NCBI GenBank assembly: GCA_022841375.1 | Contig: JALHRQ010000017.1 | Coordinates: 1-62,173 of the forward strand | DNA: 62,173 nucleotides | Direction: 5' to 3' | Origin: Burkholderiales bacterium | Lineage (GTDB): Bacteria; Pseudomonadota; Gammaproteobacteria; Burkholderiales; SG8-41 | In this document: positions 54,039 to 62,173 of the stretch, piece after piece | How the letters are laid out: every line of letters starts with the position of its first letter | Numbering within the stretch: position 1 is the stretch's first letter | Position numbers and translations under genes: made by a program | The notes under the pieces: generated by a model | Told to the model about the DNA's origin: nothing | The model's input: the letters and a program-made list of their open reading frames with translations, nothing else | Databases searched by the model: none

Positions 54039-54395
54039 ATGCTGAGAATCGCTGCATTGGTTGTGCCGGCCGCGCTGACCGTTGCGCTGAGCCTGCCCGT
54101 CGCCGCGCATCATGGCTGGAGCGAATACGACAGCAGCAAGGAACTCAAGCTCACCGGCACCATCGCCGAATCCGGTTACGAACATCCCCACGGCCACATC
54201 AAACTGGTGACGCCGGGCAAAACCTGGGTTGCGGTGCTTGCGCCGCCGTCGCGGATGACCGCGCGCGGGCTGCCGCCGGCCGATCTCAAAACCGGAAGCA
54301 CGGTGACTGTTGTCGGCTATCAGAACCGCAATAAACCTGAAGAGATGCGCGCCGAGCGCATCATCGTTGGCAGCAAGACTGTTGAATTGCGTTAA
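54039..54395 (+). CDS. DUF6152 family exported protein
   Basis: 118 aa with a signal peptide (MLRIAALVVPAALTVALSLP...A) and the phrase HHGWSEYDSSKELKLTGTIA, then HPHGHIKLVTPGKTWVAVLA and a small beta-barrel-like body. These match DUF6152, a periplasmic family of unknown function often next to copper or metal membrane proteins. The HHGW start of the mature chain may bind metal (amino-terminal His motif), but this is speculation. GGGGAGGAGCAAGGAC precedes the ATG. Confidence 0.75.
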   Translation: MLRIAALVVPAALTVALSLPVAAHHGWSEYDSSKELKLTGTIAESGYEHPHGHIKLVTPGKTWVAVLAPPSRMTARGLPPADLKTGSTVTVVGYQNRNKPEEMRAERIIVGSKTVELR

Positions 54396-54413
54396 AACGA
54401 AAATCAAAAGCAA

Positions 54414-54518
54414 GCCACAGAGGTCACAGAGTGCACAGAGAAGAGCTTAAATCAGCAATACCTTTGCTGCAGCTAATTGCAATTCCTATCGCCGGTTTTT
54501 CTCTGTGATCTCTGTGGC
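54414..54518. repeat. Dispersed ~100-bp palindromic element, copy 2
   Basis: The left part is GCCACAGAGGTCACAGAG with a following GCACAGAGAAG; the right part is TTTTTCTCTGTGATCTCTG and TGTGGC. Termini and arm units match the copy at 32340-32438, while the central ~45 bases differ. It ends 15 bases before the next start codon, the same placement as copy 1, suggesting a mobile or recombinational origin for non-autonomous elements. Confidence 0.8.
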
Positions 54519-54533
54519 TAAAAGGTTTTTTCC

Positions 54534-55025
54534 ATGATTTCGGATCCGGGCGCGCCGCTCGCCGCAATCGAGCGTCTGCCGCTGGCGGTGGCGATGCGCC
54601 AGGAGCTCTGGCTGTATCCGGCGGTGGAGATTGCGCACATCCTGGGTTTTGTCACGCTGGTCGGATCGATACTGGTGTTCGATTTGCGATTGCTCGGCTT
54701 GACGCGGAGTTTGCCGGTGCGTGCGCTGGCGCGTCACGTGCTGCCGTGGAGTTTCGGCGCGCTGCTGCTGATCGTGCCGTCGGGATTGCTGATGTTCATC
54801 GCCCATGCCGGCGATCTGGTCGGCAACACGGCGTTTGTCGTAAAAATGTCCCTGCTGTTCGGCGCCGGGCTGAATGCGGCGTTGTTTCATGCCGGCGTGT
54901 TTCGAACTGCCGCGGCCTGGGACTGCGGCGCTGCCGTCCCGGTGATGGCGAAAATGCATGCGATGGTCTCGCTGCTGATCTGGATCGGCGTCATTGCCTG
55001 CGGCCGACTGCTGGCTTATGTGTAA
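54534..55025 (+). CDS. Four-helix integral membrane protein (DUF6644-like)
   Basis: 163 aa. Hydrophobic helices occur near EIAHILGFVTLVGSILVFDL, SFGALLLIVPSGLLMFIAHA, VVKMSLLFGAGLNAALFHAG and MVSLLIWIGVIACGRLLAYV. Conserved His in the first and third helix suggest heme or metal binding, as in small di-heme membrane cytochromes, but I cannot prove it. The DUF6644/DUF2214-like families are commonly paired with DUF6152 proteins, as here. The palindromic repeat lies between them. Confidence 0.7.
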   Translation: MISDPGAPLAAIERLPLAVAMRQELWLYPAVEIAHILGFVTLVGSILVFDLRLLGLTRSLPVRALARHVLPWSFGALLLIVPSGLLMFIAHAGDLVGNTAFVVKMSLLFGAGLNAALFHAGVFRTAAAWDCGAAVPVMAKMHAMVSLLIWIGVIACGRLLAYV

Positions 55026-55037
55026 AGTGTGGAGCTT

Positions 55038-55535
55038 ATGAATAAACGTATCGGTTATCTGTTTGGCGCCGGGGTCTGCGCGGCGCTGCTCGGCTTCGGC
55101 CTCTATCTGCAGCATGTTGAAGGCCTGGAGCCCTGTCCGTTGTGCGTATTCCAGCGCGTCGCGTTCATCGCGCTGGGCCTGGTGTTTGTCATCGCGGCGC
55201 TGCACGGCCCGCGCAAAACCGGCGCGGTGGTGTATGCGGTTTCCGGTGGATTGATTGCGGCGACCGGCGCAGGCATTGCCATGCGCCATATCTGGTTGCA
55301 GAACCTGCCGCCGGACCAGGTGCCGGCGTGCGGACCGGGACTGTCGTACATGCTTGAGCAATACGCAGTGACACGCATGCTCGAAAAAGTATTGTCCGGC
55401 TCGGGCGAATGCGCCGAAGCCGGCTGGCGTTTCCTAGGGCTGACCATCCCGGGCTGGTCGTTGCTGTGGTTTGTGCTGCTGGGGATAATGCTGGTGTGGC
55501 TGGCGTGGCGCAGTCCGCGCGCCGCGCGATACTGA
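55038..55535 (+). CDS. dsbB: Disulfide bond formation protein DsbB
   Basis: 165 aa from ATG 55038, with GGAG five bases upstream. Four helices, the redox pair in EPCPLCVFQRVAF and the second periplasmic Cys pair (VPACGPG and SGECAEAG) are visible. DsbB passes electrons from DsbA to quinone and so keeps the periplasm oxidising. The IWLQNLPPDQVPACGPGLSY segment is typical of betaproteobacteria. The exported Cys-containing copper proteins in this window may depend on it. Confidence 0.92.
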   Translation: MNKRIGYLFGAGVCAALLGFGLYLQHVEGLEPCPLCVFQRVAFIALGLVFVIAALHGPRKTGAVVYAVSGGLIAATGAGIAMRHIWLQNLPPDQVPACGPGLSYMLEQYAVTRMLEKVLSGSGECAEAGWRFLGLTIPGWSLLWFVLLGIMLVWLAWRSPRAARY

Positions 55536-55546
55536 AATTCCGGGTA

Positions 55547-55756
55547 CTAGGCGAGAATGTCGGGCGTCAATTGCCGTTCGAGCAACGTGATCTGATCCTT
55601 GACCATCAGCTTGCGTTTTTTCAGCCGCTGCAATTGCAACTGATCGACCACCGGGGTCTGCGTGAGCCGGAAGATCACGTCGTCGAGATCGCGATGCTCA
55701 AGCTTGAGCTCGGCAATGCGCGCTTCGATGGCGTCGGTCTCGTCGCGGTCGGACAT
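55547..55756 (-). CDS. DUF465 (YdcH) family small coiled-coil protein
   Basis: 69 aa. The body is highly charged and helical: IEARIAELKLEHRDLDDVIF, then QTPVVDQLQLQRLKKRKLMV and KDQITLLERQLTP. This is the DUF465/YdcH plan (two antiparallel helices with LK-H-LD and LKK-KL-LKD motifs). The function of the family is unknown. It is convergent with dsbB, with 11 bases between stops, and no terminator is evident there. Confidence 0.88.
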   Translation of the reverse strand: MSDRDETDAIEARIAELKLEHRDLDDVIFRLTQTPVVDQLQLQRLKKRKLMVKDQITLLERQLTPDILA

Positions 55757-55858
55757 AGGCGGTGCGTAGAACAGTTGGTGGGAACCGGAGTATAGACTGG
55801 CGTGTTGGCGACGGCAAGCCGGGTTATTTATAACTATCTGTTTTTATTGGTAAAATTT

Positions 55859-56326
55859 ATGGCCCTGACAATACAGGTAAACGGCAAATCACACGAAGTG
55901 CAGGCCGATGCGGAAACACCGCTGCTCTACGCCCTGCGCAACGACCTCGGCTTGATCGGCACCCGTTACGGTTGCGGCATTGGCCAGTGCGGCACGTGCA
56001 CCGTGATCATCGATGGCAAACCGGTGCAGTCCTGCGATGTGCCGGTGTCCGCGGTCGTCGGCAAACAGATCACCACAGTGGAAGCGCTCGGTTCTGATGC
56101 TGCGATGCATCCGCTGCAGCAGGCGTTCATCGCCGAACAGGCTGCGCAGTGCGGCTACTGTTCCAGCGGCATCCTGATGGCAGCGAAAGCGCTGCTCGAC
56201 GTCAACAAGGATCCCTCCGACGCCGATATTCGCAAGGCGCTGGAAGGCAATCTGTGCCGCTGCGGAACGCACAGCCGCATCCTGCGCGCGATCAAACGCG
56301 CGGCCAAAGAAATTCGCGGAGCATAA
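55859..56326 (+). CDS. Molybdenum hydroxylase [2Fe-2S] small subunit (IorA-like)
   Basis: 155 aa from ATG 55859. The N-terminal plant-type [2Fe-2S] motif is YGCGIGQCGTC with a further Cys in PVQSCDVP; the second cluster is CGYCSSGILMAAKALL and GNLCRCGTHSRI. It passes electrons from the molybdenum subunit encoded directly after it. The family oxidises N-heteroaromatics such as isoquinoline or nicotinate, or aldehydes. The start is ATG at the beginning of the ferredoxin fold; an upstream in-frame start adds a hydrophobic 19-residue leader that is unlikely. Confidence 0.92.
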   Translation: MALTIQVNGKSHEVQADAETPLLYALRNDLGLIGTRYGCGIGQCGTCTVIIDGKPVQSCDVPVSAVVGKQITTVEALGSDAAMHPLQQAFIAEQAAQCGYCSSGILMAAKALLDVNKDPSDADIRKALEGNLCRCGTHSRILRAIKRAAKEIRGA

Positions 56327-56331
56327 CCACC

Positions 56332-58485
56332 ATGGCACAAGCTAATTCTCCCGCACCCGCACCCGCACGCAAACTGCCGGGCAGCCTCGACACCAACCGC
56401 CGCCTCGACCGCTGGTTAAACATCAACGCCGACGGTACGGTGACGTTGTACACCGGCAAGGTCGAAATCGGTCAGGGCATCCTCACTGCGGTGATGCAGA
56501 TGACCGCCGAGGAACTTGATATCAATGTTTCGCGCCTGCGCCTGAAGGCTGCCAGCACCGCGTTCAGTCCCGATGAGGGCATTACCTCGGGCAGCCGTTC
56601 GATCCAGGAAAGCGGCCTCGCGTTGCGCCACGTTGCCGCCGAAACGCGCGACCTGCTGCTGACGCGCGCTGCGCAGAAGCTCGGTGTGACGCTGGAAAGC
56701 CTGACCGTCGCCGACGGCGTGGTCTCCGCGCGCGGTGGCGGTTCGGTGACGTACTGGGAACTGGCGACGCCGGACCTGCTCGCACGTGAAGCCACTTTTG
56801 ATGTCACCGCGAAACTGCCGCAGGAACATGTCGTCGTCGGCACTTCGCTGGAGCGTGTCGACATCCCGAACAAGGTCACGGGCAAGCCGTCGTTCGTGCA
56901 GGACATGCAACCGCCGGGCCTGCTGCATGGCCGCATCTGCCGTCCGTCGGGACCGAAGGCGACGCTGAAGTCGATTGATTTTAAAGAAGTCGAGCAGATG
57001 CCGGGCGTCGTCGCTGTGGTCCGCGACGGTTCATTCCTCGGCGTGGTCGCTGAACGCGAAGAGCAGGCGATCCGCGCCGAGCGCCGTCTCGCGCGTATCG
57101 CGCAATGGAATAACGGTCCCGATCTGCCGGCCAATGATCCGCGCCATCTGCTGACGCTGCAGGCGCAGGCTGAAAGCGAAGTCATCAACACCAAGGGCGA
57201 TCCTGCGACCGCGGGCGCGAAGCAATTCAGCGCTGAATACACCAAACCGTATCTGGCTCATGCCTCACTCGCGCCGTCGTGCGCGCTGGCGCATTGGGGT
57301 GAGGGCAAGGACAGCGGCAAGGTGTGGATCTGGACCCACAGCCAGGGCATCTATCCCTTGCGCGGCGACATGGCACAAGTCCTCGGCCTCCCTGAACATG
57401 ACATCATCATCACCCACGCCGAAGGCGCGGGCTGCTACGGCCACAATGCCGCCGACGACGTCACGCTGGATGCCGTGCTGCTGGCGCGCGCGGTGCCCGG
57501 CAGACCGGTGCGCGTGCAGTGGATGCGCGAGGACGAATTTGCGTGGGAGCCGTTCAGCTCGCCGATGGTGGTCAAACTCAACGCTGCGCTCGACGACCAG
57601 GGCAACATCGTCAACTGGAGCCATGAACTGTGGAGCCACGCGCACAGCACGCGGCCCGGCGGCAAGGGCGGCGTCAACCTGCTCGCGGCGTGGCATCTGG
57701 AAAAACCGTTGCCTGCAGCCAAACCCGGCAATCCGCCGCTGCCTGGCGGCGGCAGCCATCGCAATGCGGTGCCGCTGTATGACTTCCCCAACCAGAAAAT
57801 TACCAACCACCTGATCCGCCAGTCGCCGCTGCGCACCTCCGCCTTGCGTGCGCTGGGCGGCCATGCCAATGCGTATGCGATTGAGTGTTTTATCGATGAA
57901 CTGGCGGAAGCGGCAGGCGCCGATCCGGTGGAATTCCGCCTGCGCCACTTGAAAGATGCGCGCGCCAAGGCGGTCATCGAAAAAGTCGCGAAAATGGCGA
58001 ACTGGAAGCCCAATGAAAAGGGTGACGGTGAACGCGGCCGCGGCATCGCTTTTGCGCGTTACAAAAATCTCGCCGCGTACATTGCGGTGATCGCCGAAGT
58101 GCATATTGCCGAAGAGGTACGTGTCATCAAGCTTTGGGGCGCGGTCGACGTCGGCCAGGCGATCAATCCCGACGGCGTGATCAACCAGATTGAAGGCGGC
58201 ATGATCCAGAGCGCGAGTTGGACGCTGAAGGAGCGCGTCGATTTCGACAAGGTCGGCGTGACCACGCGCAACTGGCTGGATTACCCGATTCTCAGTTTTG
58301 TCGAAGTGCCCGAGATTGAAGTGGCGCTGATCAACCGGCCGGACGCGCCGCCGGTCGGTGCGGGCGAGGGCACACAGGGCCCCGTATCGGGTGCGATCGG
58401 CAATGCCATTTACAATGCCATCGGTGCGCGGCTGCGCGACATGCCGTTCACGCGCGACCGCATTGTTGCGGCGCTGAGCGCCTGA
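56332..58485 (+). CDS. Molybdenum hydroxylase large subunit (IorB/xanthine dehydrogenase family)
   Basis: 717 aa. GKVEIGQGILTAVMQMTAEE, ITSGSRSIQESGLALRHVAA, a central GCYGHNAADDVTLDAVLLAR and the C-terminal catalytic-Glu motif VGAGEGTQGPVSGAIGNAIY are all characteristic. Unlike many IorB proteins, it has no Tat signal, so it should stay in the cytoplasm, although one could be lost. The Pro/Ala-rich start (SPAPAPARK) is unusual. It is five bases after the small subunit. The substrate is unknown; the following Bug receptor and dehydroquinase-like gene point to a carboxylated aromatic or hydroaromatic compound. Confidence 0.9.
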   Translation: MAQANSPAPAPARKLPGSLDTNRRLDRWLNINADGTVTLYTGKVEIGQGILTAVMQMTAEELDINVSRLRLKAASTAFSPDEGITSGSRSIQESGLALRHVAAETRDLLLTRAAQKLGVTLESLTVADGVVSARGGGSVTYWELATPDLLAREATFDVTAKLPQEHVVVGTSLERVDIPNKVTGKPSFVQDMQPPGLLHGRICRPSGPKATLKSIDFKEVEQMPGVVAVVRDGSFLGVVAEREEQAIRAERRLARIAQWNNGPDLPANDPRHLLTLQAQAESEVINTKGDPATAGAKQFSAEYTKPYLAHASLAPSCALAHWGEGKDSGKVWIWTHSQGIYPLRGDMAQVLGLPEHDIIITHAEGAGCYGHNAADDVTLDAVLLARAVPGRPVRVQWMREDEFAWEPFSSPMVVKLNAALDDQGNIVNWSHELWSHAHSTRPGGKGGVNLLAAWHLEKPLPAAKPGNPPLPGGGSHRNAVPLYDFPNQKITNHLIRQSPLRTSALRALGGHANAYAIECFIDELAEAAGADPVEFRLRHLKDARAKAVIEKVAKMANWKPNEKGDGERGRGIAFARYKNLAAYIAVIAEVHIAEEVRVIKLWGAVDVGQAINPDGVINQIEGGMIQSASWTLKERVDFDKVGVTTRNWLDYPILSFVEVPEIEVALINRPDAPPVGAGEGTQGPVSGAIGNAIYNAIGARLRDMPFTRDRIVAALSA

Positions 58486-58496
58486 TTGAGATCAAC

Positions 58497-59462
58497 ATGA
58501 AAAAACAATTGTCAAAAGCAATGCTGGCCATGCTGGTTGCGGCCTGTTTTCAAAATGCGGCTGCGGCCTGGCCCGAACGGCCGATCCGGCTGATCGTGCC
58601 TTTTGCGCCGGGCGGCAACGTCGACCTGACCGCGCGCGCGATCACGCCTGGCATGAGTGAGCTGCTCGGCCGCAACTTCATCATCGACAACCGTGCCGGC
58701 GCCGGCGGCGCAGTCGGTTCCGAAATCGTCGCGACTTCACAACCTGATGGCTACACGCTGCTGTTTTCGTCGACCGGATCGCTGACCATCGCGCCGGTGG
58801 TATCGACCAAACTGCGTTACGACCCGGTGAAGGATTTCGAGACCATCAACCTGGCGTCCAACGTGCCGGTGATCATGCTGGTGCCGCTGTCGTCACCGGC
58901 GAAGACGGTGAAGGAATTCGTCGCCCACGCCAAATCGCGCGGCGAACTGATCATGGGCTCATCGGGTAATTTCTCCACCGGCCGGCTGGCGGGTGAACTG
59001 TTTCAAGGCATCACCGGCATAAAATTTACGCACGTGCCGTACAAGGGCGGCAATCCGGCGATGCTCGACCTGATCGGCGGTCGCATCGACGTGATGTTCG
59101 ACCAGATCTCGTCAGCCATCGGTCATATCAAGGGCGGCAAGGTGCGGGCGCTGGCGGTCAACGCCACCAACCGTTCGGCTGAACTGCCGGAAGTACTGAC
59201 GATGAAGGAGGCCGGCGTGGCCGGCGTCGAGGCTGGCACCTTTACCGCAATGCTGGCACCGGCAAAAACCCCCAGGGCCATTGTTACGCGTCTTAACGAA
59301 GACATGAACAAGGTCATGAAAACCCCGCAGGTACAACAGAACTTCGCCAAATACAGCGCGGAAATGATCGGCACCACACCGGCTGCGAGCCAGGCCTTCA
59401 TCAAGGCTGAAATCGAGAAGTGGCGCAAGGTGGTGCGCGCCGCCAACATCAAGGAAGAGTAA
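58497..59462 (+). CDS. Tripartite tricarboxylate (Bug-family) substrate-binding protein
   Basis: 321 aa with a signal peptide (MLAMLVAACFQNAAAA) and the family marks WPERPIRLIVPFAPGGNVDL, then VGSEIVATSQPDGYTLLFSS and HVPYKGGNPAMLDLIGGRID. It is in one operon with the molybdenum hydroxylase (11 bases after it) and the dehydroquinase-like gene (two bases before it), so it likely captures the substrate of that pathway. No TctAB permease is present. Confidence 0.93.
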   Translation: MKKQLSKAMLAMLVAACFQNAAAAWPERPIRLIVPFAPGGNVDLTARAITPGMSELLGRNFIIDNRAGAGGAVGSEIVATSQPDGYTLLFSSTGSLTIAPVVSTKLRYDPVKDFETINLASNVPVIMLVPLSSPAKTVKEFVAHAKSRGELIMGSSGNFSTGRLAGELFQGITGIKFTHVPYKGGNPAMLDLIGGRIDVMFDQISSAIGHIKGGKVRALAVNATNRSAELPEVLTMKEAGVAGVEAGTFTAMLAPAKTPRAIVTRLNEDMNKVMKTPQVQQNFAKYSAEMIGTTPAASQAFIKAEIEKWRKVVRAANIKEE

Positions 59463-59464
59463 TC

Positions 59465-59893
59465 ATGAAAGTGCTGGTCATCCACGGCGCCGGCCTCGAC
59501 ATGCGCGGCAAGGTGCAGCTCGAAGTGTTTGGTCCGATGACGCTGCCGCAGTATGAGGAGCACATCCGCGGCTATGCCAGGGAACTCGGTATCGAGGTGT
59601 CGTTTTTCCACTCCAACATCGAAGGCGAAGTGGTCAACAAGCTCTACCAAGCCTTCGACAGCGACATCGCCGGCGTGGTGATGAACCCGGGCGGCTACAC
59701 CATGGTCACCGGCCCGTTGCGCGCGGCGGTGGCGCAGATGAAATTCCCGGTGATCGAAGTCCACCTGAGCAACCCGACGGCGCGCGGCACCACCTCGGTG
59801 ATGCTGCCGGTGTGCAAGGCCTGCGTCTACGGCTTCGGCATCGAGAGTTACAAGTTCGCGCTGAGCGGACTCAAATCGCTGCTGAAGAAATAA
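59465..59893 (+). CDS. Type II dehydroquinase-like protein lacking catalytic Arg and Tyr
   Basis: 142 aa. The fold matches AroQ: NPGGYTMVTGPLRAAV, the catalytic His in EVHLSNPTARG, and HSNIEGEVVNKLYQAF near the middle. The active-site lid, however, is HGAGLDMRGKVQLEVFG where AroQ has NGPNLNLLG-REP--YG: the catalytic Arg is Val, the catalytic Tyr is Phe, and the Asn/Pro pattern is altered. So it probably does not dehydrate 3-dehydroquinate and may have a related new activity on a small cyclic acid. It lies at the end of the operon with the hydroxylase and the Bug receptor, with a terminator after it. Confidence 0.75.
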   Translation: MKVLVIHGAGLDMRGKVQLEVFGPMTLPQYEEHIRGYARELGIEVSFFHSNIEGEVVNKLYQAFDSDIAGVVMNPGGYTMVTGPLRAAVAQMKFPVIEVHLSNPTARGTTSVMLPVCKACVYGFGIESYKFALSGLKSLLKK

Positions 59894-59909
59894 TCCGCTT
59901 CATCCAAAG

Positions 59910-59943
59910 AAAGCGGCAGGGCATGATGCCCCGCCGCTTTTTA
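59910..59943. terminator. Bidirectional terminator
   Basis: AAAGCGGC-A-GGGC pairs with GCCC-C-GCCGCTTT around ATGAT, with flanking A and T runs on either side. It sits between the stops of the convergent dehydroquinase-like gene and the small Tyr/His-rich gene, so it can serve both. Confidence 0.9.
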
Positions 59944-59959
59944 TTGCGCCGCCAGTCCA

Positions 59960-60253
59960 TTAACGGATTGGAATGTAAATATTCGGCAACGTGATTTGTA
60001 TGCCTGCCGAGGGCTGCACATAGTGCTGTTGCGGGTAATACACGGGTGCCGGCGCGTAGTAGCTGTGGTGGCGCACCACTTCCCGGTAAACCACGCGCGG
60101 CGGCTCGTAGTAATGGTGGCCGCGATGGGCGTGTTTCCAGTAATGTTTGTCGCGGCCATGACCACGATCACGATCGTGGTCACCGCGATCGGCGTAAGCC
60201 GGCACGGCGACGAGCATTGCGGCGGCTAACATGGTACCTGTCAGTAGTTTCAT
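59960..60253 (-). CDS. Small exported Tyr/His-rich protein
   Basis: 97 aa. A signal peptide (MKLLTGTMLAAAMLVAVPAYA) is followed by a His/Asp/Arg-rich stretch (DRGDHDRDRGHGRDKHYWKH), then HHYYEPPRVVYREVVRHHSY, and a C-terminal hydrophobic strand (ITLPNIYIPIR). AGGAGACCAAG precedes the ATG. It is a low-complexity secreted or surface protein like others seen in Burkholderiales. No function is known; His clusters could bind metal. Confidence 0.75.
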   Translation of the reverse strand: MKLLTGTMLAAAMLVAVPAYADRGDHDRDRGHGRDKHYWKHAHRGHHYYEPPRVVYREVVRHHSYYAPAPVYYPQQHYVQPSAGIQITLPNIYIPIR

Positions 60254-60519
60254 CTTGGTCTCCTGGTGCGGAAAGCATTCAGCGCCTTCCTTGCTGCCCC
60301 TGTGCTGAGGTTCTGTCTGTCGTGACTCGTTACTGCAGGTCACGTGTTGAATACTAGGGAACCGGGGAGTGGCGGTGTGGCGAAGTTGTAAGCAGTTGTT
60401 TCTATTACTGCGGCCGCAAGGAATCTTTACAACTCGGCCCCGGTAAAACGGGGTATCGGTAATTCTTGCCAGCATCGGGCTCACCCGCCAAAATCTCCGC
60501 TCACTCTTCAGGGGCATCC

Positions 60520-61995
<1,476 letters not shown>

Positions 61996-62173
61996 CCTAC
62001 TGTATGGGGTGCTGGCGCTTTGGGTCGGAAGCCGCCCCCACCCTGTATGACCGCTATCGGCTGCGGATTCAACCGATCGACGCAACAGATTGTCGATATC
62101 GTTCGGCGGGTGTTTCGTAGTGTAGTGTTTTCCTTGGGCGGTCATTTAATTTCCTCGCCACTGCATTTAGCTT

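Overview
The window reads as a G+C-rich betaproteobacterial chromosome (Burkholderiales or a close relative). The main signs are the gene order tpiA-secG-tRNA-Leu-nuoA to nuoN-DUF2818-nudF, three orphan tripartite-tricarboxylate (Bug-type) solute receptors, and several Tat- or Sec-exported redox proteins. There are no phage genes, transposases, rRNA genes or CRISPR arrays. All coordinates and residue numbers come from reading the sequence; family names come from recognising motifs, and no database search was run.

Region 1 (1-13.9 kb) is a copper and metal-stress island. It starts with the 3' end of a sensor kinase. A minus-strand block follows: Met/His-rich exported proteins, a CusF-like chaperone, a CopG (DUF411) protein, a CopI-like cupredoxin, a Tat-exported multicopper oxidase, a TolC-type outer-membrane lipoprotein and two small exported proteins. 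A cytochrome bd-type oxidase (cydAB), an exported Met-rich protein fused to a methyltransferase, another Met-rich protein and an OmpR-type two-component system complete it. No RND inner-membrane pump, periplasmic adaptor or copper P-type ATPase is visible here. The copG reading frame has an in-frame TGA exactly where the first cysteine of the CxCC copper motif should be. A perfect 12-bp hairpin (two pairs are wobbles) lies just downstream of it, so this is a candidate selenoprotein or else a nonsense mutant.

Region 2 (13.9-20.1 kb) is a minus-strand periplasmic molybdoenzyme operon: ferredoxin-like protein, DMSO-reductase-family catalytic subunit, four-cluster ferredoxin and NrfD membrane anchor. 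It is preceded by a convincing FNR-type promoter. A small exported ORF broken by an amber codon and an unrecognised ORF remnant lie at its 3' end.

Region 3 (20.3-28.5 kb) is accessory metabolism: two Bug receptors, an HTH/nucleotidyltransferase pair resembling a toxin-antitoxin module, a sauST-like CoA-ligase and acylating aldehyde dehydrogenase pair, and homospermidine synthase.

Region 4 (28.5-46.4 kb) is core: a methyltransferase, tpiA, secG, tRNA-Leu(GAG), all 14 nuo genes for respiratory complex I, a DUF2818 protein and a NUDIX hydrolase. Two palindromic intergenic elements sit inside the nuo operon. One of them recurs at 54.4 kb.

Region 5 (46.4-52 kb) is the other highlight. It holds an RpfF-like DSF-family signal synthase followed by a protein that joins a MerR-type DNA-binding domain to PAS, degenerate GGDEF and degenerate EAL domains. 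Divergent from them is an Aas-like acyltransferase/acyl-activating enzyme. The layout parallels Burkholderia rpfF-rpfR, but a DNA-binding head is present on the putative receptor. I infer a fatty-acid quorum-sensing system wired directly to transcription.

Region 6 (52-62 kb) contains two cytochrome c genes, arfB, a DUF6152 protein, a membrane protein, dsbB, a DUF465 protein, a two-subunit molybdenum hydroxylase with a Bug receptor and a type II dehydroquinase-like protein lacking key catalytic residues, a small Tyr/His-rich exported protein and an old-yellow-enzyme family oxidoreductase.
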